64,000 nt of DNA, from positions 1 to 64,000 of the forward strand of contig NZ_JAUXXZ010000006.1 of assembly GCF_030684675.1 (NCBI RefSeq), written 5' to 3'. Within the stretch, counting starts at the first letter, position 1; each line of letters starts with the position of its first letter. The notes under the pieces are model-generated. The model saw nothing but the letters and a program-made list of their open reading frames with translations, was not told the DNA's origin and ran no database searches. The DNA is from Daejeonella sp. Its GTDB lineage: Bacteria > Bacteroidota > Bacteroidia > Sphingobacteriales > Sphingobacteriaceae. Below are positions 9,634-18,116 of this stretch, piece after piece. The translations under genes were made by a program, and so were the position numbers.

Positions 9634-10494
9634 TCAGGACTTTCCTTCTGGTTTTTTATTTTCGGGTAATCTGGAATGCAAATTATAAAAAAAACGTCTA
9701 AGTTCTTTGAAGAAGCGAATAATTAGTGCACCCGAGATGCTTCCATCAAGCCTCAGGGTTCGGATGCCTGTCCATGTTCTTGCTTTTTTTGCTTTTACCT
9801 GTTTAATTTTTCCATATTTCATCAGGTCAAGGCAGAGCTGTCCATCTTCACCTCTCCGGTTTATCTTTATAAAACCAACCTTCAAGCCATATTCTTTAAG
9901 ATAACCCATACTCATTCCATAGGCATTGAAATAGGGTCGGTTAACATGTCTGAATTCTGCAATAATGTCTTTCATTAATTCAAAAATGCTCAGTTTCCAG
10001 CGGGGATATCCGGATTCACTGATAAAGGAATAGCGGCCATAAACACATACCACTTCCGGCTGTGATAGAACACTGATCATTTCATCAAGCCAGCAATCAG
10101 GATACAGACAATCGGCATCACCCATTAAGATATACTTCCCCAATGCATTCTCCTGCCCCAGCTGCCTGGCCGATCCGCAACCCTGTACCTCTTCAAACAA
10201 TGATTGAATATGTAATTGGTCTAAGGTGTTTTGAGTTTGGTCTGTTGAATTATTATTAACTACAATTATTTCAAATGGAATTGAACTTTTCAATTTAGAA
10301 AGACTTGCAATGCATCGAAGAATATTGACTTCTTCATTCCAGGCAGCAATTACTATACTTACTACCGGATCTTTACTGATATTTCTATCCAGATTTTGAT
10401 TAATTTCCTCAAAAACCGATTTGGGAATGTCCTTAGCTGAATTGTAAGGGTATTGAAACTGCTTAAGCCAGGTAGGATTTGCTAAAAAGTACAT
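9634..10494 (-). CDS. Glycosyltransferase family 2
   Basis: A 286-residue GT-A glycosyltransferase without membrane segments. It shows the family 2 opening strand SIVIAAWNEE (~residues 45-54), the IIVVNNNSTDQT nucleotide-binding strand and the metal/UDP-sugar DXD as GDADCLYPD (~130). An RRGEDGQLCLDL segment sits where family 2 enzymes carry the catalytic-base ED region. It should add one sugar to a lipid-linked intermediate at the cytoplasmic face; the sugar cannot be predicted. It is 12 bp upstream of the two-domain glycosyltransferase and 22 bp downstream of the GT8 gene, in one minus-strand run. Confidence 0.88.
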   Translation of the reverse strand: MYFLANPTWLKQFQYPYNSAKDIPKSVFEEINQNLDRNISKDPVVSIVIAAWNEEVNILRCIASLSKLKSSIPFEIIVVNNNSTDQTQNTLDQLHIQSLFEEVQGCGSARQLGQENALGKYILMGDADCLYPDCWLDEMISVLSQPEVVCVYGRYSFISESGYPRWKLSIFELMKDIIAEFRHVNRPYFNAYGMSMGYLKEYGLKVGFIKINRRGEDGQLCLDLMKYGKIKQVKAKKARTWTGIRTLRLDGSISGALIIRFFKELRRFFYNLHSRLPENKKPEGKS

Positions 10495-10516
10495 TGCTTT
10501 TGAGGATTGATCATAT

Positions 10517-11416
10517 TTATATGGTTATACTCTTATTCAACCAGTTTCTTTTCTCGAATTTATTATAAATTTTCTTCAATAACCTACGATATTCTCCAAT
10601 AGGTTTAAAATTGTTCCACTTGGTTTGTTTTAAATATTCATAAAATTGATCCTTGTAAGAACTATTATAATTATACGATTTATAGAAAGGTTTACGTCCG
10701 GTAAAGTGAATAATAAATGGCTTTTCTATGGCAAGCATTGCCTGACTATTCCAACGTGGGTCCAATTCGAACCATTGATTGGCAAATACTACATTTAAGC
10801 CATACTGATCAGGGAAATCTGCGAAAGTAATATTATCATGGATACACTTTATTACCTTCTGAGTAATATTTAATTGCCTCCATTTCTGAGTATTAATAAG
10901 CAACAAGCCACTATTATAGTATTTTGCATCAGGTGAAATACCCAGGTCTTTGTAATTTTTTATTCCCAGCCATTCATTACTTACTGAACCAGACCTGTCT
11001 ACAACACCGGCAATCACCTTATTTCCAATATTTCTCTCCCATAATTTAGAAATATCCTCAAGCACGATCATGTCCACATCGAGGTAGATAGCCTTTTCTA
11101 TTTGGTCAGGTATGAAATGGGGTATAAATAATCTGATATAGATATTTAGCGGGAAAGATGAATAATCTAAAGGAAGTTTAAATTCCTTTGGAGTTATTTC
11201 AGACATTTTCAGCCACTTGATATTTATGATTTCTTTATTGGTACTATCAAGCAGCATTTGTTTGTTTTTTGATGATATCTCATCTTCAACAATATAATAA
11301 TCAATTTTCTCGCTGGAATGGTGGTTTTTTTCGATGGATTTTAGAAGTGCAGCAAGCATAATCATATAATGATTATCACATACAGAAATTATAGTAATTC
11401 TGTTTTGCTCATTCAT
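10517..11416 (-). CDS. Glycosyltransferase family 8
   Basis: A 299-residue enzyme. The galactosyltransferase/LgtC-like family 8 signature is clear: an N-terminal ITIISVCDNHYMIMLAALL strand, the DXD motif in AIYLDVDMIVLEDIS (~residues 96-110), YYNSGLLLIN (~165), and DQYGLNVVF followed by IIHFTGRKPF. GT8 enzymes are retaining and use UDP-glucose or UDP-galactose. The gene is visibly more AT-rich than its neighbours, which may mean recent acquisition. It is divergent from the methyltransferase at 11567, with 150 bp between them. Confidence 0.9.
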   Translation of the reverse strand: MNEQNRITIISVCDNHYMIMLAALLKSIEKNHHSSEKIDYYIVEDEISSKNKQMLLDSTNKEIINIKWLKMSEITPKEFKLPLDYSSFPLNIYIRLFIPHFIPDQIEKAIYLDVDMIVLEDISKLWERNIGNKVIAGVVDRSGSVSNEWLGIKNYKDLGISPDAKYYNSGLLLINTQKWRQLNITQKVIKCIHDNITFADFPDQYGLNVVFANQWFELDPRWNSQAMLAIEKPFIIHFTGRKPFYKSYNYNSSYKDQFYEYLKQTKWNNFKPIGEYRRLLKKIYNKFEKRNWLNKSITI

Positions 11417-11566
11417 GATTTAGAGATTCAATTAATTTTAATAACAAATATAATACCTTGTAGTAAGGTATTTAAGAAAATGAATACATTTTGTAAAGGC
11501 CTGATTTATTCATTCTTTTTTGGTAAATTAATCAAGGTATCGGTATCTTAGTATTATATAAATAAG

Positions 11567-12298
11567 ATGAAATTAAGGAACCCCAGCTCGAGGTTTGACC
11601 TCTCCATAAAACCTACAGACAGAGTAATTGAAGTTGGAGGAGGGCATAATCCACATCCCCGGGCAAATGTTGTTGTTGATAAATTTGTAGACTCAAATTA
11701 TCATCGTAGCGGTGATATAAAAGTGTTAACCCATCAGCAATTTTTAAGTGCTGATGGTGAAGAACTTCCTTTTGAAGATAAGTCCTTTGATTATGTAATA
11801 TGTGCACAGGTGTTGGAACATGTCGATGATCCGATCCGTTTTGTAAAGGAGCAGGTAAGGGTTTCTTCAAGGGGGTATATGGAAACTCCTTCAATTATCG
11901 GTGAGTTTTTAATTCCAAAGGAATCTCATCGCTGGATTCTGCAAGAGATTGATAATAAGATCGTAATGTATGAAAAGGAGCAGATCGGATTTAAACCGGT
12001 TATGGATTTTGGTTATGTGTTTCAGGAGTTTCTGCCAAAGAATTCTTTAGGTTTCAAAATCATGCAACAAACTCATAGCGACCTGACCCTGATGAAATAT
12101 GAATGGCAGGATGATCTTGAAATTCTGGTTAATCCTGACAGTTCTTATTTTCGTGATTTCTTCACAAAGCCCTGGGATGAAGAAGCTTGTAACAGGTTTT
12201 TATACAAGCGGACTTTGGGTAAGGAAGGCCTGTCTAGTTTTTCAGCCTTTATTGATATATGCCAGTCGGTGTTTAAAAGTAAAGTACTTAGAAGATAA
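11567..12298 (+). CDS. Class I SAM-dependent methyltransferase
   Basis: A 243-residue methyltransferase. Motif I is VIEVGGGHNPHPRANVVVD (~residues 20-38). The acidic loop is LPFEDKSFDYVICAQVLEHVDDP (~67-89), typical of Methyltransf_11-type enzymes. The remainder is less conserved and may bind the acceptor. It is the only plus-strand gene inside the minus-strand polysaccharide block, and it meets the next glycosyltransferase tail-to-tail with a 6-bp gap. By context it probably methylates a sugar or lipid carrier of the polysaccharide. Confidence 0.83.
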   Translation: MKLRNPSSRFDLSIKPTDRVIEVGGGHNPHPRANVVVDKFVDSNYHRSGDIKVLTHQQFLSADGEELPFEDKSFDYVICAQVLEHVDDPIRFVKEQVRVSSRGYMETPSIIGEFLIPKESHRWILQEIDNKIVMYEKEQIGFKPVMDFGYVFQEFLPKNSLGFKIMQQTHSDLTLMKYEWQDDLEILVNPDSSYFRDFFTKPWDEEACNRFLYKRTLGKEGLSSFSAFIDICQSVFKSKVLRR

Positions 12299-12304
12299 TT
12301 ATGG

Positions 12305-13516
12305 TTAGGATTGTTTGTCTTTTATCGTATTAAAGATCAGTTCCGCAATTTCTTCTCCCCGTTTTTCCCATGTATTTTCTTTCGCAACACTGATTCGAGC
12401 CTGTTTTAAATGAGGATTGTCTGTTTTCAGGACCTCCTCAATAGTCTTTATGAATGAGGGAGCATCTCTGCAAAATGAAACCATACCATGTGTGAATTCT
12501 TCAAGATCAGGGTTGAAATCGGTTGCAATGACGGGTTTTCCGGCTCCAAGGTATTCAAATAGTTTTAGCGGGAAAATGGTTCTGCTGACTTCATCTTTTT
12601 TGAATGGGATGATGGCAATATCGAATCCTTTAATTAGCCCTGGCATATCTTCAAAAGGCAAACGTCCGATATAATGTAAATTGGGAGTTTTCAGGAACCA
12701 GTCAGGGACAAATTCGGGCATGAGGGGACCTGCAAATACAAAACTTTTATCCGGGTTAGCATCAATAACTTCTCTGATCAGCTCATAATTAAAACGTCTT
12801 TCAATGCTGCCGGCATAACCAATAACCGGACGTACCATTCCTTCTAAATGGTGGTTAATGCTTAAGTTTTCATTAAGGGCTTTTGAACTATGCTCAATGT
12901 TGGCCGCATTGGGTATGAAATAGGTGTTGGAATTCTGTTTCTTCTTTTCCTCGTAAAGCATTCTGCTTGTACAAATGACCAGATCACTTTTTAATACAAG
13001 TTCATCCTCAGAGATAATTCCGTGCTTCATATCGTAGGGGATGATCATAGGATCTACACAATGATATACAGATAGTGATGGTTTTAATGAATCAGCAATT
13101 CGCGGATAATGGAAGTTGAATGAGTTGATATAGATAAAATCCTTAATCTTATTTTTTCTGATAGCCATCTTCATTCGCTTCCGGATAAGAAATTCATTAA
13201 TCCGAAGAATTGACCGGTATACTCGTCCTTCCGGAAGGAAATTGATACTTATCAAAGGCGGACTGATTATGATTTTAAGGTTTTCAACCTTGTCTGAAAT
13301 GATGCCGTCTGAAAATGGGGAGAAGTATTGTTTACGTGCCTGAATTAGTTTACTGTTCTTCTTGCTGAAATAATCTTTCCAGGTGATGGGGTAGTCAATG
13401 TAATAAACAAAATTCTTTTTGGATAGTTCTCTTGCTATATTAAAACTTGTTGACTGATCAGGACCATCAAATTTTGTTGCGCCCAGAATGAAGATATGTT
13501 TACCTTTCAGAATCAT
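12305..13516 (-). CDS. Glycosyltransferase, GT4-like GT-B fold
   Basis: A 403-residue protein with the two-Rossmann GT-B organisation. The N-terminal half begins KHIFILGATKFDGPDQSTSF. The C-terminal half has IGYAGSIERRFNYELI (donor domain opening), FVFAGPL, LHYIGRLPFEDMPGL and the donor-binding FPLKLFEYLGAGKPVIAT motif (~residues 315-332). It resembles family 4/1 enzymes that use nucleotide-activated sugars at the cytoplasmic membrane. The start overlaps the stop of the acetyltransferase gene by 4 nt (13513-13516), so the two are cotranscribed. Specificity is unknown. Confidence 0.87.
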   Translation of the reverse strand: MILKGKHIFILGATKFDGPDQSTSFNIARELSKKNFVYYIDYPITWKDYFSKKNSKLIQARKQYFSPFSDGIISDKVENLKIIISPPLISINFLPEGRVYRSILRINEFLIRKRMKMAIRKNKIKDFIYINSFNFHYPRIADSLKPSLSVYHCVDPMIIPYDMKHGIISEDELVLKSDLVICTSRMLYEEKKKQNSNTYFIPNAANIEHSSKALNENLSINHHLEGMVRPVIGYAGSIERRFNYELIREVIDANPDKSFVFAGPLMPEFVPDWFLKTPNLHYIGRLPFEDMPGLIKGFDIAIIPFKKDEVSRTIFPLKLFEYLGAGKPVIATDFNPDLEEFTHGMVSFCRDAPSFIKTIEEVLKTDNPHLKQARISVAKENTWEKRGEEIAELIFNTIKDKQS

Positions 13517-14133
13517 GGATTAACTTTTTCCCAAACTTTGGTGTCCGGGTTGTATTGCTTCACAATTCTTGCAGGGTTTCCAACTGCAACGCAATAAGCC
13601 GGAAGATCTTTGGTTACTATACTGCCTGCCCCAATGATAGTATGCCGACCGATACTGACACCGGCTGTAATTACAGAATTCGCTCCCACCCATACATTTT
13701 CCGCAATGCGGATTTTTGAAGTACTGACCTTTTGCATAGTAGGGGGGATCTCAATATCTTCATAGCTATGATTCATTCCTGAAATGACTACATTTTGGGC
13801 TGTCATCACATGATCTGCAATTTCTACCGGACCGATAATGACGTTTGAAACCCCGATAAAGGACCTGCTGCCAATCAATACATCTCCAACACCATTATTG
13901 ATTGTTGTAAAATCTTCGATAACGGAATAAGAACCTAATTCGAAATTTTTATAAGGGAAAAGATCCATTTTAGTTCTCCACCTGATGATCGAGCCTTTTC
14001 CGCGGCTATGTTTAAATGGATTAAGAAACAATCTTACCCATAAGCGCGGACGATATTGATTTGGTGAAATAAGTGCCCAGCGAGCAACTTTTTTCAAAGA
14101 ATCATTAGATTGGATCAGAGATGAGAGAGACAT
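13513..14133 (-). CDS. Left-handed beta-helix acyltransferase (WcaF/LacA-like)
   Basis: A 206-residue hexapeptide-repeat transferase. Imperfect [LIV]-G-x4 turns run from ~residue 75 (IEDFTTINNGVGDVLIGSRSFIGVSNVIIG) to ~190 (VWVGANSVITAGVSIGRHTIIGAGSIVTKD). A loop carries the likely catalytic His in ISGMNHSYEDIEIPP, and the end is VAVGNPARIVKQ. Family members transfer acetyl groups from acetyl-CoA to sugar hydroxyls; O-acetylation of the repeat unit is the likely role here. The first ~70 residues are an extension. It follows the methyltransferase by 11 bp and overlaps the next glycosyltransferase by 4 nt. Confidence 0.9.
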   Translation of the reverse strand: MSLSSLIQSNDSLKKVARWALISPNQYRPRLWVRLFLNPFKHSRGKGSIIRWRTKMDLFPYKNFELGSYSVIEDFTTINNGVGDVLIGSRSFIGVSNVIIGPVEIADHVMTAQNVVISGMNHSYEDIEIPPTMQKVSTSKIRIAENVWVGANSVITAGVSIGRHTIIGAGSIVTKDLPAYCVAVGNPARIVKQYNPDTKVWEKVNP

Positions 14134-14144
14134 TTTCCTGATTT

Positions 14145-15233
14145 TTATTTCTCAAATATAAACATTGGATATTCTCCTTTTCTACCGCATAGTTCCGGGT
14201 CTTTTTCCTCTTTAGTATAAACCCAGTTTAAGATCCGTTTTCCGAAAAGTGCAGGATGAATGTAGTAACGCATGAATGGTACACTTAAGGACCTCCACAC
14301 TGCAAGTTTAAAGGGTGGCAGATTTTCTCTGAAATAGGTATAAGTATGAGCGTAGAAATAAAGTCTTTTTGCAGGTTCTCCTTTTCCAAGAAGTTTGCTG
14401 ATCAGGCCTAATAAGCGGTTCTTTATAAAAACAAATCCGCGAAATGGTAGCAGATATAGGTTCATCCAGACAGAATGTTTATACCAGTCGTAAACCACTA
14501 CTCCTTTACCGTTCTTTGCCAATAATCTGTATAATTCCCGGATAGCAAGTGCCTGCTCACTTTTAGGGATATGATAAATGGTATTCAGGGATACAAAACC
14601 ATCCATTACATTATCCTTAAAAGGCATATTACACATATCGGCGAGAACGTAGATTCCTTTTTCCCCCAATTTTTTTCTTGCTTCTGACAATGCCTGAAAT
14701 GAAAAATCTACACATACCCTGAAGGTGTAATTTGCAGAATACTGCAGATAGTCGGGATATTGCAACGCCCCGGAAGCGGCATCCAGCATATAGGTTCCTG
14801 AAGAATTCAGGTAGCGGGAAACACGGTCATGGCATTTTTTTAGATAATCTTTGGAAACATCTCTGAGATCTTCGTAAATAACAGCATCTTCATAATTACC
14901 TTCCTCATTCACAAACCAACCTTTCTGATTATAGAAATTTTGAACTAATTGCTTGTCCTTATCTTTTTCTGCCTTAATGAATTTATCAGCAGAACGAGTC
15001 AGTGCAAGATCTTTCAATAATATGATTATGCCATTAATGATGGGGTAAATGTATGATTGGTCTGACGAGATCAGACCCTGTTCTAATGTCTGATTCATCA
15101 CCGATCCATCGGCTTGCCATAGCTTATGAGCGGTTGCATCTGCTTTGAGCAGCATAACCTCCTCTTCTGTAAGAATGCGAAGGTCGAGACCGGTAAGCGG
15201 GCATTTTAAAATTCCAATCCAATTCATATTCAT
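14145..15233 (-). CDS. SAM-dependent methyltransferase with Trm112-like N-terminus
   Basis: I place the start at the ATG at 15233 (MNMNWIGILKCPLTGLDLRIL). This is 4 bp past the polymerase stop and avoids the ~26 basic residues that would come from reading inside that gene; ATG 15227 is equally possible. The N-terminal ~70 residues resemble the Trm112p domain seen ahead of many bacterial methyltransferases. The catalytic part has motif I as MLDAASGALQYPDYL, then FRVCVDFSFQALSEARKKLGEKG, an ADMCNMPFKDNVMDGFVSLNTIYHI acidic loop and a C-terminal aromatic region. The target is unknown; context points to the polysaccharide or its lipid carrier. Confidence 0.8.
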   Translation of the reverse strand: MNMNWIGILKCPLTGLDLRILTEEEVMLLKADATAHKLWQADGSVMNQTLEQGLISSDQSYIYPIINGIIILLKDLALTRSADKFIKAEKDKDKQLVQNFYNQKGWFVNEEGNYEDAVIYEDLRDVSKDYLKKCHDRVSRYLNSSGTYMLDAASGALQYPDYLQYSANYTFRVCVDFSFQALSEARKKLGEKGIYVLADMCNMPFKDNVMDGFVSLNTIYHIPKSEQALAIRELYRLLAKNGKGVVVYDWYKHSVWMNLYLLPFRGFVFIKNRLLGLISKLLGKGEPAKRLYFYAHTYTYFRENLPPFKLAVWRSLSVPFMRYYIHPALFGKRILNWVYTKEEKDPELCGRKGEYPMFIFEK

Positions 15234-15237
15234 TAAT

Positions 15238-16716
15238 TCAATTTGACAGGGTATTTGATATCTTAAGCTTTTCTTCTTTCTTTTTCTTATCGAGGTTATA
15301 GGTTGAATCAATCAGTGCCGCTACAAGGAAAAAATAAACATTTAGGGGGTACTGTGTAATCGCTTCCTGTGGGTAGTTGCCGATGGTAATTGCATACACT
15401 ATCAATACCATGGCAAGGCAGTAGCTTTTGAGTTCCGGATCTTCCATTTTAAAGAAATTTGAGATACCCTTTTGCAGAATGATAAATAACAGAGAGCAGA
15501 AGATAAATAGGCCGATCCAGCCCATTTCAACAGCTACCCTTACATAACCACTGTCTGGAGGAAATGAAGCCAGAAAGGATCCGGGCGAAAACTTTGCACC
15601 CCAAACTCCAGTAGAGCCAAGCCCACCTCCTATAGGATGCGACCAGATATAAGGCTGAATCATCTTTTGATTCCTTGCTCTTACATTGAAGGACGCATCT
15701 TCAGAGGGTTTAAATGCTGATTGGAAACGATATAAAACAGGGTTGCTGGTAGGTATGAATATGATAACAGCCATAAAAAGGGCCGCCCCGGTGGTTATCA
15801 GCATGATCTGCCGGTTGAAAACCAAAATAGTCAGCATTAACATGGCAGCCGGTAATAATACATAGGCACTTCTGGTCCCTGAAAAAAGCATGTTTGAGAT
15901 GAAAAACATGACCAGGGCTGACAAGAATATTTTTCTTCTCGTTGATATCTTTCCGAACATCATCCCAATACAAAGCAGACTGCTTAAGATCATGTTATAA
16001 GAGAACACCGTTGGATCAGAGAATATGGAAAACTTCCTCCAAACTCCATTAATAAAAAGTAAATCCCTGATTAAAGGGTCAGAATAAAGATAAGCCTCTT
16101 CAAAACCCATGAAACCGATAAACTGTTGTCTATATCCATTAATTCCGGCAAAAACACTGAGAATCAGCCAAAGTTTAATAATGAATCTGATAAACTTTAT
16201 GTCCCGGATATGATAACTGAATATGAAATAGGTAAGCATAACAATGGCCATACCTCTTATTGTATAGAGCCATGCCATTTTGGATTGAGCTACCGGATTT
16301 GCAACCAGGATGAGATTATAAATAATCCAAATGGAGATCATAAGACTGATCGGACTACTCAGAAATGACCAGTCGGGTCTATATTTAAGTTGAATAAACA
16401 ACCCTATAATCAATAATGCAAGCAAGCCATCCATTATTGTACCTAATGGGAACCTGACCAGATCCATTCGTATTATCCACATGATCAGATAGGAAGCGAT
16501 CAATAAGGCAGTAATTCCAAATTTGGGTTTAGAAATTATCGCAAATGCAATAATTGGGCCGATTAATAGAATTAATATTATGGCTGCCCCCTTGATCTGG
16601 GCTTCATTTACTATATAGGCAAACAAGATAGAAATGGCAAGTAACACGAAAAACCCCAAGGGTTTACCAAGGGCTTTTGCGAATGAGGTCATGCTATTAA
16701 ATCCTGATCGTATCAC
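15238..16716 (-). CDS. O-antigen ligase/polymerase family protein (Wzy-like)
   Basis: A 492-residue membrane protein with ~11-12 hydrophobic helices. A large periplasmic loop (~residues 325-390: FQSAFKPSEDASFNVRARNQ...HPIGGGLGSTGVWGAKF...DSGYVRVAVEMG) matches the Wzy_C/O-antigen ligase pattern of arginines and an HPIGGGLG motif ahead of a late pair of helices. It should polymerise repeat units on the periplasmic side after flipping. The C-terminal tail is basic and cytoplasmic (LDKKKKEEKLKISNT). It is followed 4 bp later by the methyltransferase. A WaaL-type ligase cannot be excluded, but the Wzc and Wzx neighbours favour a polymerase. Confidence 0.86.
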   Translation of the reverse strand: MIRSGFNSMTSFAKALGKPLGFFVLLAISILFAYIVNEAQIKGAAIILILLIGPIIAFAIISKPKFGITALLIASYLIMWIIRMDLVRFPLGTIMDGLLALLIIGLFIQLKYRPDWSFLSSPISLMISIWIIYNLILVANPVAQSKMAWLYTIRGMAIVMLTYFIFSYHIRDIKFIRFIIKLWLILSVFAGINGYRQQFIGFMGFEEAYLYSDPLIRDLLFINGVWRKFSIFSDPTVFSYNMILSSLLCIGMMFGKISTRRKIFLSALVMFFISNMLFSGTRSAYVLLPAAMLMLTILVFNRQIMLITTGAALFMAVIIFIPTSNPVLYRFQSAFKPSEDASFNVRARNQKMIQPYIWSHPIGGGLGSTGVWGAKFSPGSFLASFPPDSGYVRVAVEMGWIGLFIFCSLLFIILQKGISNFFKMEDPELKSYCLAMVLIVYAITIGNYPQEAITQYPLNVYFFLVAALIDSTYNLDKKKKEEKLKISNTLSN

Positions 16717-16741
16717 TTAAACTCTTATTAAATTCTAAAAA

Positions 16742-16870
16742 TTAGAGAAATAGTATTTTGATAAAAAAGAAAAATACAGTTATGAAAGCCAATGCCATGG
16801 ATCCATATTTACTGAAAAGAAGGAAAATTTCCTTGCTTGTTTTCCTGTCTTTTATGTGGTTGTATCGCAT
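16742..16870 (-). CDS. Candidate 42-residue single-span membrane protein
   Basis: This short reading frame lies between the processive glycosyltransferase and the polymerase, on the same strand (57-bp and 25-bp gaps). It would encode MRYNHIKDRKTSKEIFLLFS, then a short KYGSM linker, then an unbroken hydrophobic helix (ALAFITVFFFFIKILFL) to the stop. A basic N-terminus followed by one C-terminal transmembrane helix is what a genuine small membrane protein would look like, and the frame fills an otherwise unexplained 211-bp gap in a tightly packed operon. There is no recognised family and no strong ribosome-binding site, so it could be chance. Confidence 0.4.
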   Translation of the reverse strand: MRYNHIKDRKTSKEIFLLFSKYGSMALAFITVFFFFIKILFL

Positions 16871-16927
16871 GGTTTAAACACTCTAATCAATATTAACTAT
16901 TTATATTTATGTCAGGGTCTTCAATTG

Positions 16928-18115
16928 TTAATCTTCAGAAGATTTTTTGTGAAGATGTTTTGTAGCCACTGAAATTTTGTTCGCCGACTTTATTTTAAGC
17001 AATGACAACACCTGTAGGAACATAAATTCTGGAATAGTTATCAGGGCCTTATAAATCCTCGGATCTGTATCTCTTTGAAATATTGTGATGCCGAAACCTG
17101 TTATAAAACAGACAAAAGCAAAGATCCATACTATAGCTATGTTTGGATCAAGAAAGATATTGAGGATGAGACATACCATTGAAAGAATCAGGAAGATAAA
17201 CAGGGGTGGCCTGAGCAATGTTAATCCAAACAGGAACTGATTTAGATTAGAATACTGAAGGCCCTTTATCAGGAGCTTAAATCCATTTGAAAAGTATTTA
17301 AACCAAGTATTTATCCATCTTGACCTTTGTTTAACCAGTTGATCAGAAGCAGAGGTCTTTTCATCATAAACGATTGCTTTTTCTGCAAAGGCTATCCGGT
17401 GTTTAAGTTTTACAATAGCGTATTGGAGAACTTTATCAAAACCTGCCCCGCGTATCTCTTTGTTTTCCAGACATTCGCGAAACAGCGTAATGGTAAAAGC
17501 CATCCCTGAACCGGAAAGTGTAGCAGATGAGCCGAGACCAAATAGAACTTTTCCATCATAAAAATGATAATAAAGGTCTCTCGCAGCATCGAGGGCCGCT
17601 ATTTTGGTATCCAAATTCTTAGCTTTTCTTATTCCTTGTACTGCAAGAAAACCCTTGTTGAAATGTTTATTGAGCTCATTTAAGTATCCGCTATCGACTA
17701 AATTATCACTATCAATTATTGTGAGATGTGTATGTTCTCTTTTAAAATGCCTGATTGCATAAAAATGTGAAGCGGTATTACTTGCAAGAGTTTGCTCTGG
17801 TCTGAGCAGAATTATCCGTTCATCATTGAAATGCAGGTTGGATACATCGCATTTATCGGCCACAACATAGACCAAAAACTTGCTGTAATTTGATTTCAGG
17901 ATAGAACTGACTGCCGCAGGAATAAGATCGGTCTGTTCGTATGCAGTGACTATTATTGCATAATCAATCTCCTCAACATGACAAAATTCCAATGTCTGTT
18001 TTTTCAGTATACCCGAAATTTTGTAAAAAAAAAAGAGAATCAATGGTAAAAGAAGATTATATCCGATCAATACCTGGATTACTATCCAAAAATATATTGT
18101 GATATGATACAGCAT
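16928..18115 (-). CDS. Membrane-embedded processive-type glycosyltransferase family 2
   Basis: A 395-residue protein with an N-terminal transmembrane helix (~residues 8-33), a cytoplasmic GT-A domain and C-terminal helices (~290-360). The domain shows YAIIVTAYEQTDLI, the first D in VVADKCD, the DXD as LTIIDSDNLVD (~136) and the QxxRW motif as KQRSRWINTW (~262-272), the mark of BcsA/hyaluronan-synthase-like GT2 enzymes. It may add sugars processively, or act as the initiating or branching transferase of this locus. It begins 1 bp after the Wzc-like gene. Confidence 0.9.
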   Translation of the reverse strand: MLYHITIYFWIVIQVLIGYNLLLPLILFFFYKISGILKKQTLEFCHVEEIDYAIIVTAYEQTDLIPAAVSSILKSNYSKFLVYVVADKCDVSNLHFNDERIILLRPEQTLASNTASHFYAIRHFKREHTHLTIIDSDNLVDSGYLNELNKHFNKGFLAVQGIRKAKNLDTKIAALDAARDLYYHFYDGKVLFGLGSSATLSGSGMAFTITLFRECLENKEIRGAGFDKVLQYAIVKLKHRIAFAEKAIVYDEKTSASDQLVKQRSRWINTWFKYFSNGFKLLIKGLQYSNLNQFLFGLTLLRPPLFIFLILSMVCLILNIFLDPNIAIVWIFAFVCFITGFGITIFQRDTDPRIYKALITIPEFMFLQVLSLLKIKSANKISVATKHLHKKSSED

Positions 18116-18116
18116 A

